The position numbers and the translations under genes were made by a program. The notes beneath the pieces are model-generated. The model saw nothing but the letters and a program-made list of their open reading frames with translations. It searched no databases and was not told the origin of the DNA. Shown one piece after another: positions 40,751 to 50,802 of a stretch of 64,000 nucleotides of DNA. Every line of letters starts with the position of its first letter. Position 1 is the stretch's first letter. The DNA comes from Flaccisagitta enflata (Eukaryota > Chaetognatha > Sagittoidea > Aphragmophora), in the NCBI GenBank assembly GCA_965153355.1, contig OZ231126.1, positions 9,796,001 through 9,860,000 on the forward strand. The letters are read 5' to 3'.

Positions 40751-43289
40751 TTACATGTGTCTACGAAAGACATGGGCGTTTTGCAAATATTGCATGGGTG
40801 GAAATCCGATGTCGCTTAACAAAGAGACCACTCCTTTGGGTACGCGGCGCGGAATCCTGACGTTGATGAGTTTGTTTATTTGGTTGAGCTTGGGGTACGG
40901 AATCTGTCCACGACCATGGCAATAGTCGCAAGAGAAGGTTGTGTTGCGAATTTGAAGTAGGATGCCGAAAATGACCGTGTTGAACCGATAATCCCCGTAT
41001 CCTTGCCTGGAATAAGAGATTAGGTCAATTATTCAGAAAGAGAGAAATGGCTATTTGATCGATCGAATCAGATCAACCGAATCATTCATCGAGTCGAATG
41101 AATGAGATGGTTGGTGTGACAAGATCTGACCGATCCGACCGGTTGACCGATTTGACCGATCATCGCTCAGTAACGATGATAAGTTTGATATAAAAACAAG
41201 ACACTCATCGATGCTAGTACCATTTCGATTCAATCTTACAATCAAGCAATATTCCAAAAAATACATACGATCAACCAAGTCATTTTTCACATGCTATATG
41301 ACAAACTGTTTCAATAACTTTTTGTGAAATAGCGAAAATGGCCGACAACAACAACAACAACAACAACGAACAACAGCGTCAACAACAACAAATCATCACT
41401 GAATGCTCGCCAACATTCTGTGCATGCGATCCCAATTTGGATCGCTGCCAACAAGGATTTTCAAACAACAGATCCTTAAATTGGGCTGAGTCAGCCCATA
41501 ATTTTCATCTATATCGCGTTCAACAACGAATTGACGCGTCAGTACAAAATGCCTACCATGAGGAGTCCACTTCCAACATCAGAAGACACCTCATGGCTAG
41601 CCGTTTCACAACCGAGCAAAATCCCGCTTCCATGTGGGGACGGTACCAAAGAAACGCGCGGGTAGCTCGAGAAAACTCAATGTTGTCCAGTCGAAGACCG
41701 ACCAACACTGCCTCTCGCCCCTTCGGCATTTTGGTACCGGAGCAGGCTGCCGAAAGGCCCTTATTACATCTAGCAGCTCTGCAAGGCCAAGACCATCTGG
41801 CCAAAGACCATGAACTCGTCTGTCGCCACGAAATTGGCTATTGCATTTCGGGCGACTCAGACAGCAATCATTCATTCGAACAATCACGCAAAAGACAAAA
41901 ATAATCACTTGTTGTAGCATCTGTAAATATCGTTGTACTAGCATTGATGATAATCTTTGTCGATGTAGATATCGTTCACTAACGTTCATGAATAAATAAA
42001 CCCAACTTAAACCAACTGAAGTGTTTAACTTTACAATAGATTGACCGTTCGTCCTCTCACCTAAAAGCTTGGTGGACGGATTTGAGAGCGTGCTGGCAGG
42101 CTGAACCGATGGCCAAATTAACGTCAGAACACCCGATGCATGCGTAAGGAAGACCTTTAGAAATATAACAAAATTTCCAAACGAAACAATCTTGCATAGT
42201 AATTTTAGGCTGCAATATAATCTACCTAATTTACCACTACTTACCACTATAATAATCGGCTGGGTAGATTTCCCACACTGACGGTCCGACCAGAGCGATG
42301 TGTTCGACGTAAAATTTGATCGCACAAAAAACGAGATCCTCGTAGTAAGCAATCCCGATTATCATGAGAAGCACCATGATCCCTGGCACGACCGGGTCGA
42401 TGGTGATGAGTGTGACCACGCAATAACCCCCAATGACACCAAGGAGGGTTTTGCCATGCTCTGCGAATGAATGAATGAATGAATAAGTGAATGAATGAGT
42501 GAATAAATGAATGAATAATATGAATGAATGAATGAATGAATGAGTGAATAAGTAAGTGAATGAATAAATGAATGGATAAGTGAGCTAAGGAATGAATAAG
42601 TGAACGAATAAATGAACGAGTGAATGACCGAATGAATGAGTGAATGAACGATAAATGAATGAATAAATGAACGAATAAATGAATGAATGAGTGAACGAAT
42701 GAATGAATGAATGAACGAATGAGCGCATGAATGATAGGTGATCAAATGAATGATTAAGAACGAATCCTGCCTGAAGAGATGAAGCGAATCAGTTCCAAAA
42801 TTAGAACGTAAGCGGTGAACTGGCCCAGAGGATACTGCTTGAGACGGAAGTTCCACCAAATAGCATTCAAACGGGGAAACGATAGCAGGGTTTCTGATAA
42901 AGATTTACGAGGATTTGGCATGTAAAACTATATATATATCAATTCTAGGCCGATCAGAATTCACATAAAACGACAAAGCACCGCAGAATCTCACCCGTGT
43001 CGATTTCGTCCTCCTCGTCTTTTTCTTCTTCGTCCGACGTGTACATGGAACTGTCGTCGTCGTCGTCGTTGTCGCCGTCGTCGTTTTCGTTGTTGCCATC
43101 ATCCACTCGGCGACGGACGCGTCGTCCTTGGCCGTCGCCGCCGTCACCAACGCTTTCACCATCATTCAAACGACGGATTCGTCCGCCACCACCGTTGTCG
43201 TTGTCAATCGCGTAATATCCCTCCGCCACAACGTTCCTGTCACCAGACCCGCTAGTTGACGACACGTTAGCATCACTTGAATCCTCCAT
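40751..43289 (-). CDS. Antisense multi-exon membrane-protein gene inside the retroelement (5 exons)
   Basis: Exons: 43289-42995, 42893-42771, 42460-42245, 42154-42061 and 41006-40751. They sum to 984 bases, exactly 328 codons including TAA, with all four junctions in phase. One donor is GC-type (CAG|GCAGGA); the rest are GT-AG. The first about 98 residues are hydrophilic and very acidic (runs of Asp/Glu). Then come several hydrophobic segments, for example FTAYVLILELIRFI, VIGGYCVVTLITI and GIMVLLMIIGIAYY, suggesting two to three membrane spans. Next is a Cys-containing region (CIGCSDVNLAIGSACQHAL) and a C-terminal stretch with CDYCHGRG, a CxxCxGxG-like pattern. I do not recognise the family. 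It reads against the element, so element transcripts would keep its introns. It is either a captured host gene or an element-encoded antisense gene. Confidence 0.72.
41338..41904 (+). CDS. Sense accessory ORF, 188 residues, unknown
   Basis: ATG 41338 to stop 41904, in the same sense as gag-pol and inside the last intron of the antisense gene. It starts with an Asn/Gln-rich stretch, has four Cys within CSPTFCACDPNLDRCQ, then a basic middle. No family is recognised. An aataaa signal about 90 bp downstream (near 41992) could end a sense transcript. It may be an accessory gene of the element or a chance frame. Confidence 0.4.
   Translation: MADNNNNNNNEQQRQQQQIITECSPTFCACDPNLDRCQQGFSNNRSLNWAESAHNFHLYRVQQRIDASVQNAYHEESTSNIRRHLMASRFTTEQNPASMWGRYQRNARVARENSMLSSRRPTNTASRPFGILVPEQAAERPLLHLAALQGQDHLAKDHELVCRHEIGYCISGDSDSNHSFEQSRKRQK
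42465..42720. repeat. GAAT tetranucleotide repeat in antisense gene intron
   Basis: About 250 bp of degenerate (gaat)n fills most of intron 2 of the antisense gene. The same repeat type sits in SNW1 intron 4. Confidence 0.9.
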
Positions 43290-44029
43290 GTCGACTTATG
43301 TCCGATTTCTGATAAATAGTAAGATTTCTTTTAGCGAGCAAAAAATTCTTTTTTGGGCGAGATTTTTGTAGAAAAATAAACGGTCCACAGATTAAGTGAC
43401 TGACCGGGCTGGGGGGAATTGACTAAATGAGCAACAGGGGGGAAGAAGAGCTGGGAAGAAGAACATAAAATTTTTTAAATTTCAGGAAGAGCAGCCCTTA
43501 CCTCTTGACTCATCGCTGGATGAGTTGCGTGGCCGCCTTCCCACACCCTTGTCTCCTCCCATCACCGGAAGAGGCTCAGGGCAATACCACTTAAGAATCA
43601 CTTAAGAGTCACTCAAGATTCAGAGTCAGTGAATCGATCGAACAATCGTGTCGAGCAGTTTGTTTTTGGAATGTTGCTCAAGTAGTCAATACATTCTGCC
43701 AGTTTGGTTCTGTCTGAAAAGTTAATTGAAACATATATATATATATATATATAAAAAAAACTACAGGAGGTGGCCTGACTGGCCAACGGCTCCCGTCTAT
43801 CTACTCTCTCTCTCTTTCTCTCTTTCTCTCTTTCTCTCTTTCTCTCTCTCTCAATTTCAATCATGATTCAATCATCTTTATCATCCTCAATCGTATTCAA
43901 TCATCTTTTTCTTCCGTCAAACTTCAATCATTTTCATTATCATCGTCATTTTCAGTCATCTTTTCAAGTCTCTCTTTTCCTCGTCAGTCCATCTTTTCTT
44001 CTTTCTTTTTCTCCTCTTCCTCCTCTCCT
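43290..44029. other. Interval between the two antisense genes
   Basis: Contains TA and CT microsatellites (about 43733-43760 and 43803-43855) and a possible extra minus-strand exon at about 43500-43580 (starts WYCPEPLP, ends SSSDESR before GTAAGG). I could not connect that exon in frame to either neighbour. Confidence 0.35.
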
Positions 44030-45191
44030 TTAGACGGGGGTCTCGCGGCCCATCTGGTCGCTGTCGCCGCCGTCGTTGTTGTCGTCGTCGCTGACGTGAC
44101 TGAGGGTGGGCGGCGCCGGAAGCCTCTTGGCCGCCGCCGCCTCGAGGTCGCGCCTCGCCACGTCGCCTCCCACGAGGTTGGCGAGGATCCCATCGGTCGT
44201 ACTATTGAATAGAGATATCAAAATATATAATTCCTGACCAGGGCAGGCTAGATAAAATGACCTCGCCCCCCCACTCATCCACTCACCTCATCGAGTAAGT
44301 GTTGGAGGAAGCGGCCGAGGATCTGCCAAAGAAATGAGATCGCCATAAGCACAGATAAGAGTGACCATCGGGTCTCACCCTCACACTCCAACAAGCCACT
44401 TATTTTCCTACTCACCTCCACAATAATACCCGCTCCCACACGGACCGGGGGTGGCTGCCCCTCCTTCGATAACAGCGAATCACTGAAAATGGGGATTTAA
44501 GGTCAAACTCAGACTAGGAAGTCATCATTCAAATTGTAGGCATGATTTGGTTAACACTCACAGAATACACTTTGGTGAACTTACTCTCTGCTGCGGTCAC
44601 CCCCGAGGCCAAAATGATGGCCAGCATCGCAACCGCGATCAGGATATAACTGTAAAAAGAGAAAAGCCCCTCTTAACACCCATTCATGACTTTCTAAGGT
44701 CTCTTGTTTGTTGAGCAAATTCTCAAAGAGACCATAAAACAGGTATGCGACGTTGTCGACTCTTCTGGATGTCGATAACTATCAATTTTGATAGACTTAA
44801 GATCATTTGAACCTAATTGACCTTTCTCAGCATTGTCTACATTTAAAGATGGTACTGTTCGAATTAGCCATGTAAGTAAGTTCTTTACCCTAATCGCCTT
44901 GTCTCTTCAGAGATTGTTATCTGTGTCAGTCCGGTGTGAGTTATGTTTGCTAATATTTCTCCTGAGACATGACAAAATATTTACAACCATATGCAAATGA
45001 GATTCAAGCGTGCACCTTAAAATTTAGCAATCAAAACTTACGCCCAAGTAGGGAGCGCCGAGGCCGGGGCTGCCGGTGGATCCTGCTCGGGGGGGGTGGC
45101 GGTGGTGTTGGCGCCTACCAACACCTCCATCACCATCGTCGCCGCCGTTGTTGTCGCCCCCAGACAACGCCTCGCGAGGATCGCCGGGTCT
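44030..45191 (-). CDS. Second antisense spliced gene inside the retroelement, single-pass membrane protein, 5' end unresolved
   Basis: Five exons: 45191-45042, 44649-44585, 44482-44416, 44322-44287 and 44201-44030, with strong GT-AG sites and consistent phases. The encoded part has an Ala/Thr/Pro-rich ectodomain-like stretch with an NTT sequon. One membrane span follows (YILIAVAMLAIILASGV), then a basic cytoplasmic flank (RCYRRRG) and an acidic tail ending DQMGRETPV, a C-terminus compatible with a class I PDZ ligand. The acceptor at 45192 implies at least one more upstream exon, which I could not place. It could be the 5' half of a larger gene shared with the one ending at 40751, but a stop separates them. 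Family unknown. Confidence 0.55.
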
Positions 45192-46487
45192 CTGTTTAGG
45201 ACATAAATGAATATTCCTTAATATCTTTATCTTTTTAACATTCTTTAACATTCTTTAACATTTTTTAACATCTTCTTAACATTCTTTAACATTCCTTAAC
45301 ATTCTTTAACATCCTCTAACATCGTCTAAAACATTTTAATATTCCTTACTATGCTGACCGACCGACTGACATGACCAACTAAAATCCAAATATTCCACCA
45401 TCAGACCGACTGACCGACTTTACTCACCTAGAGCCATAAGATGAGGCAGCCAACCGGAGACAATTGACTTCTACTGCCGACAGTGACGACCGACCGACGG
45501 ACGCCATGACTGACGTGACGTTGATGAACATGACTGCTTACGACGACTTTTTGACCGACGAACTGACGCGCTGACAAGTCCTTAGGCCCGACGTAGATTA
45601 AAATTCACAACACTTCCGTCCGACCAACCGACTTGCCGACTAATAAAATGAACGAGACTCGCCGACGATCGACTGACTTTTGCCGACTGATAAAATGAAC
45701 GAGACTCGCCGACGACCGACGGACTTTGGCCGACTGATTAAAATTAAAAGAGACTTGCCGACGACTGACTGACTTTAGCCGACTAGATAAAACTGGAAGA
45801 CGCGCCGACGCACTGACGGACCGATGCCGACGTAAAATAAATTAAAATCTCTGGACTCGCCGACGAGACTAACAGACTGTCCGACGATAAAATTAGGAAT
45901 AAAAACTCTAGGACTTAAAGCACGTAACCTGCAAAGAGGAAAAGAAGTGAGAAGGAATAAAACCCTCAACTTAGGACCGCCTTTTTGACACTGACGATCC
46001 TCAAAATTCTTCTCACTTTCAAACATAAACAAATCAAGCCTTGAGGGCTTACGAGACTGAGCTCTCAAGAGGGGTGGGTTTTTTCTTAGTCAACATGTCG
46101 ACGTTCTTTTCTTACCACCCGACAAAAATATCAAGCAAAGCAATGGTACACTAGTGAGGGTAGAGTGGTAGGACCTGCAAAAAATGATAAGGCATGAGCT
46201 TGGGTTCAGGCATGAACGCTGCCCATTTAAAATTGGACGCTCAGGATTATCATTACTTTACCCGCTGGTGTGGGGTTTTTTCAGTCATGGTTTTCACCCA
46301 ATAGTAAAAAGACTAGGCTTAGAATTGTGCTTGAACAATCACCCAAATCACTAGGCTTGGAATTGTGCCCCAACAATCACCCAAATCTCAAGATGCGTTG
46401 AAACTACTCATCTTAACAACCACTTCTCTGTTCTCCCCTCCTCTCTCCGCCCCTGACTGTTCACTTCGTGTGTGTTCTCTCTGTCCG
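45192..46487. other. Repeat-rich spacer upstream of env
   Basis: A (cattctttaa)n run is at 45230-45340 and degenerate gaccgaccgactgac words run from 45350 to 45900. An env splice acceptor is expected near the right end, and the first antisense exon may be hidden here. Nothing firmer is seen. Confidence 0.4.
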
Positions 46488-48887
46488 ATGTCTGGCCCAC
46501 AAATCTGTCAATCTTACAGAGCGAGGAGAGAAGAGGCGAGAACGAACGCAGAAGTCCTCAAGCGCGTGCTCTTTCTAATATTCTTCTTCAAGATTGTTCA
46601 ACCGAGTGCTGTCACTATTAACATCCCTGACCCTCGGGCTCCCTGCATTAGTTTAGAAATGGCCCTGCCCATTGTCAAAATACAAAATTCACCCCCCTCG
46701 ACTCTCGATATGAGCTTTGATTTTGATATAAAGACCCTGTATTCTCAAAGGTACGGGCAAAAGGCCCCCACTAGTGATAATCATAAAGAAGTGTTTAAAT
46801 GCGCCACTCAGGTTGGGGAAGAAATATCCAAATTGATAGACTCTTTCATTTTACGTGTCATTGACTTGATTGAACTCAGACAGGAATCTTATTTGACCGA
46901 TGGGGAAAATTACAATGACGCGGACAAACAGACCAACAAACCTCGCCGTCGCGAAACCAGAAGTGGGATGAATCCTCGCTCGAACAGATCATCTCATGGT
47001 TTGTCCGAGGGAGAAAAATCTCATCTTCGAGAAGCGATAGAGCTGACAAATGAACAGTGGTCGTTTTCTGACCACTGGCTTGACGAACAGATTAGGAGCG
47101 ACCTCTCGGGGGGGACAAATTCAACTGAGTTTGGTGACATCAAAATTAGGAACAAAAGGGATCCCGCGACATTCATAAGTATTGTCATATCTCTTATCGC
47201 GTTGACAGCTACGGCGTCAACCAGTCTGTTCCTCGGCGCGCGTCTGGAAAAACTGGTTGACTATGTAGACTCATTAAGCAAAGCCGTTGAAGGTGATTGG
47301 CAATCAATTCAAGTAGGATTCAAAAATCTGATTTTATTAAAGGATGGATATGGTTCCATGGCTGCCGGCGCTCATTACATGAGTCAAACCATCCGGCGCC
47401 TACTAGAATATAATTTATGTCACATACAACAAACTAGACTCTTTTTCGAGATGAGAGCGATTGCCAACCGCCTTGACGGCATTTTTGAAAGCTTGGTATT
47501 AGGAAAGTTCAGCACTAAGATTCTCCCTCTACCACTCCTTAAGGAAATTTTCTCCCAGAGTTCGATCGCCGATGATGTTTTGAGCAAAGCTGTTCCGACC
47601 TCGTTCTATCAAGGGGCTAGTCTGTCTGTCCTCTCTGCCGATCGAGCTAAAAAGAGCGTCCGTCTAATATTTGTCGCACCACGCATCGAGCGAGAGCCGA
47701 GTTATCGAGTTTTGAAAGTACACTCTGTTTCATCAACTATATCCGTGAATGGCCGCATCTTTGACCGAGTTTTCTCTTTCGATGCTGACAAGATTGCTAT
47801 CCCGATCGATCTCTACGAAAAACATCACGATGATATGATCTTATCTGCAGCGGAGGTGCAGCAATTACGCATCCCGACCGAGTGTAGCTTTACCAACGGT
47901 CTGTTTGGATGTAGGAATTTTCTCTCTCTCCCAAGTCAGGTTTCATCGTGTCTCGCAGCTGTATTCGCTAGAGATTGGCCGAAGATGCAGTCCCAGTGTC
48001 GGATCAGAATGATCCCTCAGGCCCATCATCACCCAGTGTCCACTAGTTCAGGTTCCACGGGGATGTTACTTAGCTGCGTTTCTACTTACCGTCTGTACGG
48101 AATTGATCACACAAAATCAAAACACTACCAGAGAGAGGATTTAACCAAGATGGCCACCCGTGACGCATCAACTTCTTTGTGCGTCTGGGTGCCTTTACAC
48201 TTTAGTAAAATTCAAATTTTGGACGATCAAGGAAATAGACTAGATGAAATTGAACAGGATACCAAACTTATGATCAGGAATGGGTTGGTAAGAGACATAA
48301 CTGATTACGAAACTAAACATTTCCACTATTTCCAACGACAAGTTACAATGGACAACATGAGTCTTCTCAACTTTACTGGTCATTACGAGGACATTAATTC
48401 ACATTGGGGAAATATTGGCAAGCATGATCTGCCCGTTTTTGATATGAATGAAGAGCGTAAGATTTTCCTTGAGATTGGACTGGCCGTTGTAGTTGCGTTC
48501 ATCCTATGTTTGTATTTGGCCAAACTTGCGATGTGTCTGAGACGAAGGTACGCCCGTCCAACTGCCGGCCAGGCTGGTAGAGCCCGAGCTCAAATCACTT
48601 ATGCCCGCTCCGCCTCTCCGACGGTTACTCTTAACCTCCCACCAGCCTTGCCCCCGCCAAATCCTAACCGCCAAAACGATTCCCAAGATGATGATCTAAC
48701 CGAACCCAAGGATCGTCGCCCACGAGGCTTGAATCCCCCCTCGCCGACCAGTCAAGTGAGCTTTGTCGAAGATTGCAGCGGTTGTCCCGATCGCGATCCA
48801 ATCTTTGACCCCCGCGATTTTGTTGGTCGCGAGAGTCATCCTCCACAGACGCTTCCTCCCAAACCAGCGCGTGTGCAGACCACCTAA
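46488..48887 (+). CDS. Env-like fusion glycoprotein of the retroelement
   Basis: From ATG 46488 the frame gives about 800 residues (it is open upstream to 46365 without ATG). A hydrophobic stretch near residues 27-40 (VLFLIFFFKIV) can act as a signal peptide. RNKR near residue 221 is a furin-type cleavage site and is followed at once by a hydrophobic, Ala/Ser-rich segment resembling a fusion peptide. Helix-forming sequence comes next. Several Cys and sequons occur in the C-terminal subunit. A membrane anchor lies at about 662-684 (VVVAFILCLYLAKLAMCL), then a roughly 120-residue Pro-rich tail. This layout matches class I-type fusion proteins of env-bearing invertebrate LTR elements. It would need a spliced subgenomic RNA. 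Sequence-level family membership is inferred, not shown. Confidence 0.72.
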   Translation: MSGPQICQSYRARREEARTNAEVLKRVLFLIFFFKIVQPSAVTINIPDPRAPCISLEMALPIVKIQNSPPSTLDMSFDFDIKTLYSQRYGQKAPTSDNHKEVFKCATQVGEEISKLIDSFILRVIDLIELRQESYLTDGENYNDADKQTNKPRRRETRSGMNPRSNRSSHGLSEGEKSHLREAIELTNEQWSFSDHWLDEQIRSDLSGGTNSTEFGDIKIRNKRDPATFISIVISLIALTATASTSLFLGARLEKLVDYVDSLSKAVEGDWQSIQVGFKNLILLKDGYGSMAAGAHYMSQTIRRLLEYNLCHIQQTRLFFEMRAIANRLDGIFESLVLGKFSTKILPLPLLKEIFSQSSIADDVLSKAVPTSFYQGASLSVLSADRAKKSVRLIFVAPRIEREPSYRVLKVHSVSSTISVNGRIFDRVFSFDADKIAIPIDLYEKHHDDMILSAAEVQQLRIPTECSFTNGLFGCRNFLSLPSQVSSCLAAVFARDWPKMQSQCRIRMIPQAHHHPVSTSSGSTGMLLSCVSTYRLYGIDHTKSKHYQREDLTKMATRDASTSLCVWVPLHFSKIQILDDQGNRLDEIEQDTKLMIRNGLVRDITDYETKHFHYFQRQVTMDNMSLLNFTGHYEDINSHWGNIGKHDLPVFDMNEERKIFLEIGLAVVVAFILCLYLAKLAMCLRRRYARPTAGQAGRARAQITYARSASPTVTLNLPPALPPPNPNRQNDSQDDDLTEPKDRRPRGLNPPSPTSQVSFVEDCSGCPDRDPIFDPRDFVGRESHPPQTLPPKPARVQTT

Positions 48888-50214
48888 GAGAAATGTTAGT
48901 CCAAATCTGCTGTCAACTCATTTGCATATTGTGGCATTTCATTCGTTGACACGACTTACCAAAGATCAAAACCATTTCCACATCCATGACTTTACCCACT
49001 CTTCAGCTCGCTAGCACCATTATCTAACCATTTTAACAACCAATTAGCTCTGTTTTCTTTGTCCGTCAGTATGTACGTGATGTGTGCCCTGTATCACACA
49101 GATAGATGTTTAGATAGATGACTGTCGCCCCGAATTGAATATACCTCAATATCTGAATCTGTGCTTGCTTTCTTAAGAAAGAACGTCATATTCCTAATAT
49201 TCCTTTTTCTGGCTATGACCTCCTTAGGACCTCACGGTTCTAGCTACAGGAAGGTCGCCTTGTAACAAGCTTAGATAGGGCTCCCAATGATCCTAGCTCG
49301 ATCAACAATCCTAGCTCGTTCGGGAGCCAGTTGAAATGTTCATGTTAGTGAATGTTGAAATCCAACCTTATTTGCATATTGCCGTCCTCTAAAATATTTG
49401 ATCCAGATGAGATAAAGACTTAGAATTTTTTCATTCATTTTTTCCAATGGCCACGAATCACGAACCTCAGATAGATCATTTTTTATGACTCAAAAAATTC
49501 TTATCGGGATGATCAGTTTGATTTTTACTACTGTTCTTCCTGTATCTTACATTCAGTATTGACTAAAAATATATAATTCCAAAATCATCTATCTCCTACG
49601 TTCGTGTATCCCGCACTGATCCTATCCAGTGTCTATCATTTGTGGCCAAGGCCTCCTAAGAACATTAAGGTTCTAATCTTGGATGGCCGCCTTACAAAGA
49701 CTTAGTCTGTACGATTGAAGTGATCGTGTCTGAAGAATGAAGACCTAGCCTCATTAGCATATTGCAGCGAGTTGTTGCCCCCCGACAAAAAGTGTCGGAT
49801 TAAAATTTTATCGCTTCGCGAATAAGCCTACCCTAGCGTAATTAGGAAGGTTTTTTATTTTGAGGGGACCTTAATAAAAATTTGCCAACTATAATCAATT
49901 TTTGTTGCCCGGATTTTTCCATTTATAATTTTTACTTGTGTGTGACCGAAATCATTATGCCGTTGAGAAAAATCTTTTAATCAAAACGAGTTCTGAAATT
50001 CCGTTAATAGCATATTGGCGCGATTTATGGGCAACGGCCACCCTGGAATCTTTGATTCTAAACCGGGAAGGTCGCCTTGAAATGTTAGTTAGATACAAGC
50101 TTGCATGTATATGCTTGAGACTTAACTTCCATAATTTTGAAGTGAATAGAAAATACAAAAATTTTTTTGCGGAAACTTTAACTCTACTTTGAGCTGGGGG
50201 GACAATGCCGGGGT
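48888..50214. repeat. Retroelement 3' region with degenerate ~260-450 bp repeats
   Basis: Four copies of a block containing (a/c)att(t/a)gcatattg (near 48915, 49366, 49748 and 50006) alternate with a second word, ggaaggtcgccttg or close variants (near 49250, 49686 and 50070). Apart from these repeats I see no ORF. It is likely the 3' untranslated part of the element. Confidence 0.6.
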
Positions 50215-50215
50215 C

Positions 50216-50232
50216 AAGGAATTGGGGGGATA
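50216..50232 (+). other. Polypurine tract
   Basis: aaggaattggggggata sits directly before the 3' LTR; an extra ggggggaca run lies about 20 bp upstream. This is the expected plus-strand priming site. Confidence 0.75.
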
Positions 50233-50802
50233 TGAGGTTTTTGGGGACTGCCTACTATGGTATTTCTATGGAAGCTTGGAAGCAACCCACTACCCCCAAA
50301 AACTCTCCCCATTGTGCCCTGCATATTTGAATGTACTAAATTCCTTTCCCCCTCATTTTGCCCCTTTGTGTGACTCTGTGCCTTGTAGGACTGTGTATTC
50401 AATGCCCCTTATCATTGTTGTGACCCGTTGCCTTACTGTTACATATTCCTGCTTCACATTCCTGTTATATACTCTGAACAGAGATCGCCTTTTTTGCCCT
50501 AGAACCTCACCCCAAAATGTATTCCCATTTTGTTTGTCCTCCACTGATAATATGTCTTCCTCTTCCTCACTCTCTCTGCCCAACTCCTATATAACCGGTC
50601 CCTCACCCAAGCTCAATGTTCTTTTTCTGTACTACAATTGCTGTTACGCTTTTTGCTGAATGTTTCTATACTTCAACAAATTAAAACGTGTCTCCGCAAT
50701 TACTTTGTCCTAAGAAAGGGAACCACCGCAAACTAACATCCAGTGTAATTCAGTCACACCATAGTCTGTGTCATTTAGCTACGTTTAGCGACACAAACTT
50801 TA
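50233..50802 (+). repeat. 3' LTR
   Basis: 570 bp, same start and end as the 5' LTR and no difference seen on reading. It is followed by TATG and then by satellite sequence. Confidence 0.92.

Larger units (their letters stand above)
26901..50802 (+). mobile_element. Giant (23.9 kb) LTR retrotransposon with env-like gene and antisense cargo
   Basis: One insertion is defined by 570-bp direct repeats that read identical, a TATG target duplication and restoration of a satellite unit when the flanks are joined. The order is LTR, primer-binding-site-like sequence, 1.4-kb leader, 11.7-kb gag-pol ORF, a 5.8-kb middle region with one small sense ORF and two antisense spliced genes, an env-like ORF, a 1.3-kb repetitive tail, a polypurine tract and LTR. 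Domain order PR-RT-RNaseH-IN fits Ty3/gypsy or BEL/Pao; the DUX-free, H2C2 plus DD34E integrase and the RT-adjacent RNase H lean to Ty3/gypsy, but a tree would be needed. Intact ORFs and identical LTRs imply recent insertion. Typical elements of these groups are 5-10 kb, so it is two to four times longer. Confidence 0.93.

Noticed and set aside
40751-43289. Identification of the antisense gene as membralin, STING or a reticulon-type protein
   Set aside because: Hydrophobic segments and Cys motifs do not match any of these convincingly, so no family is assigned.
40751-45191. The antisense genes are a native host locus that merely lies between two unrelated LTRs
   Set aside because: Same-strand LTRs with a shared TATG, a polypurine tract and restoration of one satellite unit show that the whole interval is inside one insertion. 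A later insertion into the element remains possible but no boundaries are seen.
45775-46068. A 97-codon minus-strand frame upstream of env
   Set aside because: It lies in degenerate gaccgac-type repeats, has no splice support to the antisense genes and no recognisable features.
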